Position numbers and translations under genes: made by a program. This document shows, one piece after another, positions 1 to 4,895 of a stretch of DNA of 5,786 nucleotides; the first letter of the stretch is position 1; every line of letters begins with the position of its first letter. A model generated the notes under the pieces. That model had not been told where the DNA came from. It saw only the letters and a list, made by a program, of their open reading frames with translations, and searched no databases. Origin of the DNA: Candidatus Woesearchaeota archaeon (GTDB taxonomy: Archaea > Nanobdellota > Nanobdellia > Woesearchaeales > UBA11576); contig JAHWIS010000094.1 of assembly GCA_019322385.1 (NCBI GenBank), forward strand, positions 1 through 5,786, given 5' to 3'.

Positions 1-1
1 C

Positions 2-1957
2 CTGCCCCACCGCAACCCTGCATTCCCTGAGATGTGGCCCTACAACATAGCACCTGACGCATACCTCGCAAGCCACACCTGCTGCAGCACAGGCTCAGAG
101 TATACAATCACAATCACAGTCAATGAACTTACTGATGGCTATTATCTTATTCATAATGAATTCGGCGCTGACTATGCAGTCGAGGTCCTGGAGACCAGCA
201 ATGTATTTATTGACCTCACTGACGACGGAATGCTCAATGTCTCTTTCCCAAGCATTGTCGGCCTAACAGACCTCACGATAATAGTAAGCACCACAGATCC
301 ATTAGCCTACCCTGCCTGGGGAGCCTGGATGCCAGACACAACAGTCTGCCACGGAGGAGTACCAAAAGTAGGCGCCATCCAGAAGTTCGCAGTCGAAGAC
401 ATTGCGCATGATTATCCTGAGGTTGGCGAGACCTCTTCAGAGTATCACATCCTTGGTGAAGTGCATTTTGACAATCCCTTGACAGGAAGGTTTGATGTTC
501 CGAAGAGGATGTATAACGACATCTGGGTATCCAACTTTGAGCGAAGGTGTTCTGGCGACCGCGGAAACATCTGCTCTGGTGATGCATTCCAGATATTCAG
601 GCTCTTGAGCCAGTGCGAGCCAGACATGAACTACGACGACCTTAACCAGCCAGAAGACAGGGGAGAGATCGAGAGCTGCAGAGGACCTCCTGAGACAATA
701 ACTTCTCCAAAGCCTATACCTTCTCGAGGCACTGCCTGTTTTGCTGACACTGACTGCGGCAACAATGGCATCTGTATCATCGACAAGTGTTATACAAGAC
801 CTCCTGAAAGCTGCGTAGGCTACGACAGGACCACTTTCGAAGAGACATTTGGCCTCAACAGGACAGACTTCCCTAACCAGGCAGCCAACGGCACATGCAA
901 TCCCTGGCCTGCATGCTCTCCGAACGAAGTAAGCTATGACACAAGCCTCTTGACAGGACAATTTTACGTTCCTGCAGCGACCTGCGGCCTTGGCACCTGC
1001 AGCAGAGCACTCGACGCATTCAACTGCGAAGAATTCAACGGCTGGAGCGACATGAACATGAACAGACCATTCTGCAATATCCTTGATCTTGATGACGGCT
1101 TCTTCACAAGCCAATTCATCTGCACTGCAGAAGATGAGCCAGTGCAGATACGCGAAGTAAAGTGCGACATCGGCTCCGGCACAACAGACCCAGACGATGA
1201 ACAGGAATACTGCGAAGCCTGCAAATTCCAAAACCCAGCACCTAATGGCGGGCACATGGACGGAGCATGGACAGGAAGCAAATGCTGCGGTGATGATCTT
1301 GGAGAAGGAGGGTTCGGATATAGTAAGACGTTTGGTTCTTTGGTAATTCCTAGAGCATTCTCCGCAACAGACTTAGATGATGCAGGCGACTACAGGGTAG
1401 AACTCTGCGATGATTTCGTCGACGCTAATGGAAACTCTGAATTCGACACAGGCGAAGTGGGGATAGATAATGATTGCAGAGCAGGAACAAACTGCGGAGA
1501 TACATTCTGCATCGCTCCAAATTACCAGACAGCAAGATTAACTGAAACATGGGAACAATACATAGGCCCAAGGAAGAGCATATGCTGCGGCATAAGACAG
1601 AACTGCAAAGACTTCCTCGACCCAGACGCCACCAACAACCAAGGTGTATTATGCACTGATGATGAGTGTGATTGTGTGGCTGTTGATGGTGTCACTAATG
1701 TCAATCACGGTTCAGCAACAGTAGGTGGTACTGTAAAGACTTGTATACCTCCATTGAGCGAATTGCCGAATGATTTCTCCACATCATATGATAGAAAATT
1801 CTTGGTTTCAGGAGCATCAGATTGCACCGTCGTTGAAAAAGATATAGATGGTGGAAACAACTGTGAAGGGGATGTTGATTGTATAATTAGTAGCGACTCA
1901 ATACACTTCCGTAACAGAGCAGGCGAAGACTGCCTCGTCGAAGTCACAATAACATAA
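2..1957 (+). CDS. Large cysteine-rich, probably extracellular protein (5' end outside window)
   Basis: The frame is open to the left edge, so the first in-window ATG (32) is probably internal and the true start and any signal peptide are not visible. Residue numbers below count that ATG as 1. The visible 641 residues hold about 39 cysteines, including CC pairs (TCCSTG near 17, KCCGDD near 420, ICCGIRQNC near 515) and a DCGNNGIC stretch near 247-254. This density suggests disulphide-bonded extracellular modules. Residues 464-475 (DANGNSEFDTGE) fit the EF-hand/dockerin-type calcium loop, with D1, N3, N5, D9 and E12. N-glycosylation sequons (NVS, NRT, NGT) are present. The first 100 residues look like a beta-rich domain. 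No C-terminal membrane anchor is seen; the protein ends in EDCLVEVTIT. I recall similar CCGDD-containing proteins among predicted surface proteins of DPANN archaea but cannot check that here. The exact function is unknown. Confidence 0.85.
   Translation: MPHRNPAFPEMWPYNIAPDAYLASHTCCSTGSEYTITITVNELTDGYYLIHNEFGADYAVEVLETSNVFIDLTDDGMLNVSFPSIVGLTDLTIIVSTTDPLAYPAWGAWMPDTTVCHGGVPKVGAIQKFAVEDIAHDYPEVGETSSEYHILGEVHFDNPLTGRFDVPKRMYNDIWVSNFERRCSGDRGNICSGDAFQIFRLLSQCEPDMNYDDLNQPEDRGEIESCRGPPETITSPKPIPSRGTACFADTDCGNNGICIIDKCYTRPPESCVGYDRTTFEETFGLNRTDFPNQAANGTCNPWPACSPNEVSYDTSLLTGQFYVPAATCGLGTCSRALDAFNCEEFNGWSDMNMNRPFCNILDLDDGFFTSQFICTAEDEPVQIREVKCDIGSGTTDPDDEQEYCEACKFQNPAPNGGHMDGAWTGSKCCGDDLGEGGFGYSKTFGSLVIPRAFSATDLDDAGDYRVELCDDFVDANGNSEFDTGEVGIDNDCRAGTNCGDTFCIAPNYQTARLTETWEQYIGPRKSICCGIRQNCKDFLDPDATNNQGVLCTDDECDCVAVDGVTNVNHGSATVGGTVKTCIPPLSELPNDFSTSYDRKFLVSGASDCTVVEKDIDGGNNCEGDVDCIISSDSIHFRNRAGEDCLVEVTIT
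1421..1456 (+). other. EF-hand/dockerin-like calcium-binding loop within the cysteine-rich protein
   Basis: The 12 encoded residues DANGNSEFDTGE place acidic or amide side chains at loop positions 1, 3, 5 and 9 and Glu at position 12, the pattern of a canonical DxNxN calcium loop. It is followed by GIDNDC, a spacing often seen in archaeal and bacterial secreted repeat proteins. The motif is seen directly; calcium binding is inferred. Confidence 0.55.
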
Positions 1958-1960
1958 AAA

Positions 1961-2197
1961 TTACTGATACCTTGCAAAATCTTCTTCTTTTATCTTTGCC
2001 AGCTTTAGAATTCCCTTCAAAGTCCCTATCTTTAGCTCTTCATGTATAGGTACAACAGTTCCTATTCTACCTTCCTTTGTTTTTTTGGCAAGAACAACAT
2101 GACTTCCAGATTGCCTAACTATTGAAAAACCTAATTTGTTACATAGAATCTTGACGCATTCTCTGCCAGAGATCTTTTTAAGTCCTGGCAACCTCAT
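1961..2197 (-). CDS. hicA: HicA-family mRNA interferase toxin
   Basis: This 78-aa protein has the usual size and layout of HicA, a small dsRBD-like-fold toxin that cleaves mRNA. The N-terminus (MRLPGLKKISGRECVKIL) matches the typical LPxxSGxEVIKxL opening. The family's catalytic histidine is H33 in the RQSGSH motif, followed by the VVL strand. VVPIH (48-52) and the GTLKGILK helix (58-65) complete the fold. The start ATG overlaps the end of hicB by 20 nt, implying one mRNA and translational coupling. A GAGGTG lies only 1 nt before the ATG, too close for a normal Shine-Dalgarno site. The gene ends 3 nt from the stop of the convergent cysteine-rich gene. The toxin looks intact, with the key residue present. 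Family assignment is strong; activity in this host is inferred. Confidence 0.93.
   Translation of the reverse strand: MRLPGLKKISGRECVKILCNKLGFSIVRQSGSHVVLAKKTKEGRIGTVVPIHEELKIGTLKGILKLAKIKEEDFARYQ
1981..1997 (+). terminator. Possible U-rich terminator of the cysteine-rich gene
   Basis: From 24 nt after the stop, the plus strand reads a pyrimidine/T-rich tract (cttcttcttttatcttt). Archaeal transcription often ends in such U-rich tracts without a hairpin. Because hicA is convergent and nearly touches this gene, the tract lies within hicA antisense sequence. It could instead simply reflect the Lys/Glu codons of the hicA C-terminus (KIKEEDF). Confidence 0.25.
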
Positions 2198-2390
2198 CCA
2201 CCTCGAATGTCGTCAGGATAGGATGGCTTCCCTCTTTAGAAGGAAACTCCTTGAGGTAAAGCTCTGTGGCCTCCTTTAGATTAGCGACTGCTTCTTCAAC
2301 AGTCTTGCCCTGACTGACAGTGCCTACTTCAGGGCATTTAGCCACATATATATCCTCTTCCTTATTGACAATCGCGGTGAAAGTTCGCAT
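2178..2390 (-). CDS. hicB: HicB-family antitoxin (short, single domain)
   Basis: This encodes a 70-aa HicB/UPF0150-type antitoxin that would bind and neutralise the HicA encoded just downstream. The partial RNase H-like fold is recognisable: MRTFTAIVNKEEDIYVAKCP (first beta hairpin), EVGTVSQGKTVEEAVANL (the xSQGxTxEEAxxN family signature) and KEATELYLKEF (helix). A longer reading from 2453 or 2414 is possible, but I chose ATG 2390. A TATA box at 2413-2421 centres about 27 nt upstream, which predicts a leaderless transcript starting at this ATG, and the longer starts lie over or upstream of that box. After the core there is only a short tail (ILTTFEVDEVART), with no helix-turn-helix or ribbon-helix-helix module. 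Autoregulation by direct DNA binding is therefore not obvious. Confidence 0.9.
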   Translation of the reverse strand: MRTFTAIVNKEEDIYVAKCPEVGTVSQGKTVEEAVANLKEATELYLKEFPSKEGSHPILTTFEVDEVART

Positions 2391-2412
2391 ACTGATTATT
2401 ATGTCTTTATCC

Positions 2413-2427
2413 ATATTTAAAACTTGC
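2413..2427 (-). promoter_or_regulatory. Archaeal BRE/TATA promoter of hicBA
   Basis: On the minus strand, GCAAGT (BRE-like, 2422-2427) precedes TTTAAATAT (2421-2413). The TATA centre (about 2417) is 27 nt from the hicB ATG at 2390, the normal TATA-to-start-site distance, so the mRNA is predicted to be leaderless. Confidence 0.6.
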
Positions 2428-2515
2428 GTGTCACAAAGAGAATATGTTTGCAAGCACCTCAGTACATCTTATAATTTGAGGCTTCTTAAATTTGATGACG
2501 AATTTTCCAAAATAT

Positions 2516-2593
2516 TTCCGAACTATTCAGAACTCCTACAAGTCAAATAACCTTATTTTCAGAAATCAAAGAAATATTCGGAAAATTTCCGAA
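2516..2593. repeat. Cluster of five TTCNGAA palindromic heptamers
   Basis: TTCNGAA occurs at 2516-2522 (C), 2526-2532 (A), 2558-2564 (A), 2577-2583 (G) and 2587-2593 (C), where the letter is the middle base. The starts are 10, 32, 19 and 10 bp apart, close to whole helical turns for most steps. Three copies extend to the octamer TTTCCGAA or its complement (2515-2522, 2577-2584, 2586-2593). The cluster lies about 95-180 bp upstream of the hicB TATA box and 15-93 bp downstream of the lipoprotein stop. It may be a multi-site operator, a terminator region, or both. Confidence 0.55.
2577..2593 (-). terminator. Palindrome / possible terminator hairpin after the lipoprotein gene
   Basis: TTCGGAAAATTTCCGAA is a perfect inverted repeat with 8-bp arms and one central base. 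As RNA it could fold with a 6-bp stem and 5-nt loop. On the minus strand it starts 15 nt after the lipoprotein stop and is flanked by T-rich sequence (ttatttccttttattt before, tatttctttgatttc after). Archaeal terminators usually rely on U-tracts, so the hairpin may instead be a protein-binding palindrome. Confidence 0.35.
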
Positions 2594-2608
2594 ATAAAAG
2601 GAAATAAT

Positions 2609-3637
2609 TTAGTCATGATGATACTTCACTTGCGCAAAATCAATAGTGCAACTGGAATACATATCAGCAACGGTCTCTCCATCATTGTAATTCCTGTGCG
2701 CATCTCTCTCCGCTGAAGGGAGGTTGTTGACTACTCCTGCTACGCAAGTATGGTCAACATCAAGGTTATAATCTGGATCGCTGTTTGAATCAGGCTTGAG
2801 TGCTGGATTATAATCACCCTGATTCTGTTCGCACTGCTCAGCTACCGCATCAACACTTGTTTCAGGAAGCAAGAAGTCAACACCAGTCTGTCCTTGACAT
2901 CTCAGAGTAAGACGTGACTCATGCTCATCTACAGGAACCTCAAATGTATAAGTATCACTTGTATTTCCGCCAGAAGTGCAAGTGACATTGTATGTATGCA
3001 GTCCAACATCAGAAGCCTCCAGTAGTCTTGATACTATTATTGAACCATCATTGAATATTCTAGCTCCGTCTGGACCGCCTGTCAAGTCCCAGCTGTCTGC
3101 ATTTAATGAACAATAACAATCTATTGCAAGACTGGTGCCAACATTGGAACCAGCCACATTACACCCAGTAACCCTTGGCTTGTTTGGATCAACTCCTTCA
3201 TACTCAACACTCCAATCCAATCCTTCAGGAGTTGTATCATCAGAACCTTCTGGAATGAATTCTGCGTGGAAGTCTATCTGTTCGCCGTCAGCTATTGGTT
3301 CGCCATTGTCTGCTGTGTTGCCATCAATGGTTCCTTCGACTATTGCATCAAGTCCTGCTGATTGGTCAATCACTGTTACAGTCCAGTCGCTTCCATTGGC
3401 AGTCACAACAGTGTAAACACCAGTAGGAGCTGTGCCAGAATAATCAGGGTTTGCGCCAGGTGTTCTTACGCTTACAGCGAACTCTCCTGACACCTTTGAA
3501 CCATCTGCTGGCTGTGCTGAAGATATAGAAGGCTTCTGCAAAGGCCCTTTGCCATTGCCGTTGCCATTGCCGCAGCCTGGAAAATAGAGCATTCCAATAA
3601 TCGCAGCAATTATGCCCATTCCTCTAAAACCAACCAT
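2609..3637 (-). CDS. Predicted secreted lipoprotein with Ig-like regions
   Basis: This 342-aa protein begins with a short signal (basic R5, hydrophobic IIAAIIGMLYF at 9-19) ending in FPGC. Cys22 is the likely lipidation site, although F at -3 makes the lipobox imperfect. A GNGNGNGKG linker follows. Residues about 34-60 (PSISSAQPADGSKVSGEFAV) resemble the first strands of bacterial/archaeal Ig-like domains. A second beta-rich region (about 155-245) ends with GLHTYNVTCTSGGNTSDTYT, also Ig/PKD-like. The C-terminal part (about 250-342) carries four cysteines (LRC, EQC, HTC, SSC), probably disulphide-paired. Sequons NGS, NVT and NTS suggest surface N-glycosylation. The start is fixed by a GGAGGT ribosome site 6 nt upstream. 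It is divergent from the 110-aa gene and shares with the 4783 gene a 38-bp promoter box. The ligand or role is unknown. Confidence 0.85.
   Translation of the reverse strand: MVGFRGMGIIAAIIGMLYFPGCGNGNGNGKGPLQKPSISSAQPADGSKVSGEFAVSVRTPGANPDYSGTAPTGVYTVVTANGSDWTVTVIDQSAGLDAIVEGTIDGNTADNGEPIADGEQIDFHAEFIPEGSDDTTPEGLDWSVEYEGVDPNKPRVTGCNVAGSNVGTSLAIDCYCSLNADSWDLTGGPDGARIFNDGSIIVSRLLEASDVGLHTYNVTCTSGGNTSDTYTFEVPVDEHESRLTLRCQGQTGVDFLLPETSVDAVAEQCEQNQGDYNPALKPDSNSDPDYNLDVDHTCVAGVVNNLPSAERDAHRNYNDGETVADMYSSCTIDFAQVKYHHD
3548..3571 (-). repeat. Hexanucleotide repeat (GGCAAY, four units) coding Gly-Asn linker
   Basis: Four tandem 6-bp units (GGCAAT, GGCAAC, GGCAAT, GGCAAA in gene direction) encode GNGNGNGK directly after the presumed lipidated Cys22. 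Loss or gain of a unit would keep the frame and change only the tether length. Confidence 0.7.
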
Positions 3638-3643
3638 GATTTG

Positions 3644-3650
3644 ACCTCCC
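3644..3650 (-). promoter_or_regulatory. Shine-Dalgarno site of the lipoprotein gene
   Basis: GGGAGGT (GGAGGT core) lies 6 nt before the ATG at 3637. It is the only strong ribosome binding site in the window and supports this start. It also agrees with the promoter being too far upstream for a leaderless mRNA. Confidence 0.8.
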
Positions 3651-3690
3651 GAAAAGCATCAATTAATTCATATTGACAAACAACTTCTCA

Positions 3691-3705
3691 TATATAAATC
3701 TTTCG
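3691..3705 (-). promoter_or_regulatory. BRE/TATA promoter of the lipoprotein gene
   Basis: On the minus strand CGAAAG (BRE, 3705-3700) precedes TTTATATA (3698-3691). Transcription is expected about 26 nt downstream, near 3668, leaving a leader of about 30 nt that contains the GGAGGT site. The promoter is part of the 38-bp box repeated at 4806-4843. Confidence 0.7.
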
Positions 3706-3728
3706 TTTTGTAGTCACTCAGAAGTAGT
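3691..3728. repeat. 38-bp divergent-promoter box, copy 1
   Basis: This matches 4806-4843 at 35 of 38 positions. It comprises the minus-strand TATA and BRE of the lipoprotein gene plus the adjoining upstream element ACTACTTCTGAGTGACTAC (minus strand, 3728-3710). That element holds a direct repeat ACTAC-N9-ACTAC. The box lies between the two divergent TATA boxes, where a regulator could act on both genes. Confidence 0.75.
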
Positions 3729-3731
3729 TAT

Positions 3732-3746
3732 GAAAAACTATATAAA
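3732..3746 (+). promoter_or_regulatory. BRE/TATA promoter of the 110-aa gene
   Basis: GAAAAAC (BRE-like) precedes TATATAAA (3739-3746). The TATA centre is about 26 nt from the ATG at 3769, predicting a leaderless transcript and supporting that start over upstream ATGs at 3673 and 3730. Confidence 0.6.
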
Positions 3747-3768
3747 CTCCCAAAACATAATATTAGAC

Positions 3769-4101
3769 ATGAACGCCCGAAAAGTATTAAGAAAGGCTCT
3801 GAGCGCAGAATGCGTCCCGGATCTGCCAGTCTTGGATAGTTCCGATAGTGTCCGCCTAGAACGCCTGCTTGGCGATATGCCTGAAAATGGTTTTGTGAGT
3901 GAGTGGCGCAATGACCTGGGTAAAGTATCCTATGAGTATAGGGTTCATGATGAGACAGAAGGGGCCATCTTGAGACAATTGCTGAAGTCTGGCAGTGTCG
4001 GAAGATATCCTCTACTGACTGCAGTCTATTCGCGTGAAGATATCAGATCTTTCTTAGTTCCGCCTGCATCTTCTGGATATAGCGAACAAATTCATTATTG
4101 A
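3769..4101 (+). CDS. Hypothetical protein, 110 aa
   Basis: I do not recognise this family. The frame is open from 3673, but ATG 3769 (MNARKVLRKAL) fits a leaderless start 26 nt from its TATA box; ATG 3730 is an alternative that would add 13 residues. The protein is soluble, with an N-terminal basic helix (MNARKVLRKALSAE), an acidic middle (DSSDSVRLERLLGDMPENG) and a mixed segment GKVSYEYRVHDETEGAILRQLLKSG that could form a beta hairpin followed by a helix. No membrane segment, metal-binding cluster or catalytic motif is evident. It is divergent from the lipoprotein gene, with 131 bp between starts. Its last 59 bp overlap the 3' end of the convergent 246-aa gene. A small regulator is possible from size and context only. 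Coding status is likely but not certain. Confidence 0.6.
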   Translation: MNARKVLRKALSAECVPDLPVLDSSDSVRLERLLGDMPENGFVSEWRNDLGKVSYEYRVHDETEGAILRQLLKSGSVGRYPLLTAVYSREDIRSFLVPPASSGYSEQIHY

Positions 4102-4783
4102 TCTGGCTTGCCCTGATTACGACATCACTGTGTTTAATCTTCCCAACCGGATTCTTTTTGCAGACCCTCTTTAAATATTTCTTCAATGCATTTAATCTTC
4201 GCTTGTCACTTACTAGTGTGTAGAACTCTTCATTTGTCCTGCTTATGCTGACGTAGTCCATATCCGAAAATCCTTGTATGCTAGTGATACTACTAGGACA
4301 TATGATTATGACTGGGTCTATCCATGGTTCAGGCCCTTCTTCGTCGGCAGTTTTGATATCACTCACTAATCTTGCCAATCCAGTCTCTTCGCTGATAGGG
4401 ATTAAGAGATCCAACTCTTCGTTTTGTACGATAATTTGCCCTTTTTCTGGTTCTATATCTTTGATGTCTATCGCTTTTCCTTCTGAATCATAGAAAGTCG
4501 CTTTTTCATACTCTTGTTCAAAGTTTGGTTTCTGAACATACTCAGCGCTTAAAAGATAGAATGTCCTTCTGCGAAGTATATCATGTTCAACTCCAGTCAT
4601 CTCACCTATAAATCTGGCATGTTTCCTGTTGTCATGTAAGAAATGAATAAGAATATATGCTTGTGGCAGCTCTTCCTGGCTGCTTATTAGATTGAATCCT
4701 GTTATGTATCCACGATCTATCAGTCTCACGGAGTGGTTTACAACCCCTTGGAATTCCTCTTCAGAAAAAGTTCTTGTGTTCAT
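4043..4783 (-). CDS. Hypothetical soluble protein, 246 aa
   Basis: I do not recognise this family. The start ATG (MNTRTFSEEEFQGVV) lies 26-27 nt from the TATA centre at 4806-4813, so a leaderless mRNA is expected and no ribosome site is needed. No signal peptide or membrane segment is visible. The N-terminal part (1-90) mixes helices with strands (YITGFNLISS, QAYILIHFL). The middle is acidic (EEGPEPWIDP near 150-160). A hydrophobic strand, PVIIICPSSITSI, follows near 160-172. The C-terminus is strongly basic and helical (DKRRLNALKKYLKRVCKK near 194-211; FVRYIQKMQAELRKI at the end), which could suit nucleic-acid binding, though this is only inference. It is divergent from the 131-aa membrane protein and overlaps the convergent 110-aa gene by 59 bp. 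Length and normal amino-acid composition favour a real gene. Confidence 0.82.
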   Translation of the reverse strand: MNTRTFSEEEFQGVVNHSVRLIDRGYITGFNLISSQEELPQAYILIHFLHDNRKHARFIGEMTGVEHDILRRRTFYLLSAEYVQKPNFEQEYEKATFYDSEGKAIDIKDIEPEKGQIIVQNEELDLLIPISEETGLARLVSDIKTADEEGPEPWIDPVIIICPSSITSIQGFSDMDYVSISRTNEEFYTLVSDKRRLNALKKYLKRVCKKNPVGKIKHSDVVIRASQINNEFVRYIQKMQAELRKI

Positions 4784-4805
4784 GAATCTTTTATTGTTTG
4801 TTCCC

Positions 4806-4820
4806 TATATAAATCTTTCG
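4806..4820 (-). promoter_or_regulatory. BRE/TATA promoter of the 246-aa gene
   Basis: CGAAAG (BRE) then TTTATATA on the minus strand. The TATA centre is about 26-27 nt before ATG 4783, fitting a leaderless transcript. The core is identical to the lipoprotein promoter at 3691-3705. Confidence 0.75.
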
Positions 4821-4843
4821 TTATGTAGTCACTCAAAAGTGGT
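4806..4843. repeat. 38-bp divergent-promoter box, copy 2
   Basis: Near-identical to 3691-3728, with mismatches at copy-2 positions 4823, 4836 and 4841. The upstream element reads ACCACTTTTGAGTGACTAC on the minus strand, directly abutting the BRE region. The box lies between the divergent TATA boxes of the 246-aa and 131-aa genes. Similarity falls off sharply outside the box, so it is not part of a longer recent duplication. Confidence 0.75.
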
Positions 4844-4860
4844 GATAAAACCGCTAAAAC

Positions 4861-4874
4861 CCAAGATATTTAAA
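4861..4874 (+). promoter_or_regulatory. BRE/TATA promoter of the 131-aa gene
   Basis: CCAAGA (BRE-like) is followed by TATTTAAA (4867-4874). The TATA centre is about 25-26 nt from ATG 4896, predicting a leaderless transcript and fixing the start of this gene. Confidence 0.55.
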
Positions 4875-4895
4875 CCTCTAAAACTCTTGAATTGT

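Larger units (their letters stand above)
2391..2608. other. AT-rich intergenic region between hicB and the lipoprotein gene
   Basis: This 218-bp gap has no credible gene. The short plus-strand frames crossing it lack promoters and read as Asn/Lys/Ile-rich noise. It holds the hicB promoter at its left end and a dense group of TTCNGAA palindromes at 2516-2593. It may carry both the terminator of the lipoprotein gene and regulatory sites. Confidence 0.6.

Noticed and set aside
437..1255. Long minus-strand frame (272 aa) antisense to the cysteine-rich gene
   Set aside because: It is rich in Cys, Ala and Val as expected from reading the opposite strand of a TGC-rich gene. It has no promoter and no recognisable domain.
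2431..2445. Possible third copy of the 38-bp box upstream of hicB (TTTGTGACAC on the minus strand)
   Set aside because: Only GTGAC and a BRE-like GCAAG agree. The match is too short to separate from chance.
2391..2453. Longer hicB start (ATG 2453 or 2414)
   Set aside because: The TATA box at 2413-2421 would lie inside or at the start of the coding sequence, and the HicB fold begins at MRTFTAIV.
2320..2716. Plus-strand frames of 76 and 74 aa across the hicB upstream region
   Set aside because: They overlap hicB or the end of the lipoprotein gene, lack promoters and ribosome sites, and have the Asn/Lys/Ile/Ser composition of AT-rich non-coding DNA.
3135..3416. Plus-strand 93-aa frame inside the lipoprotein gene
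   Set aside because: It is a Ser/Pro/Thr-rich shadow of the Gly/Asp/Thr codons of the lipoprotein and has no signals of its own.
3673..3768. N-terminal extension of the 110-aa protein, and the matching extension of the 131-aa protein, both reading YINLSxCSHSxVV across the 38-bp box
   Set aside because: The two frames translate the shared box similarly and several mismatches fall at third positions, so a conserved peptide was considered. However, the box contains a perfect BRE/TATA for the minus-strand genes, copy 2 has no start codon nearby in that frame, and both plus-strand genes have their own TATA giving leaderless starts further downstream.
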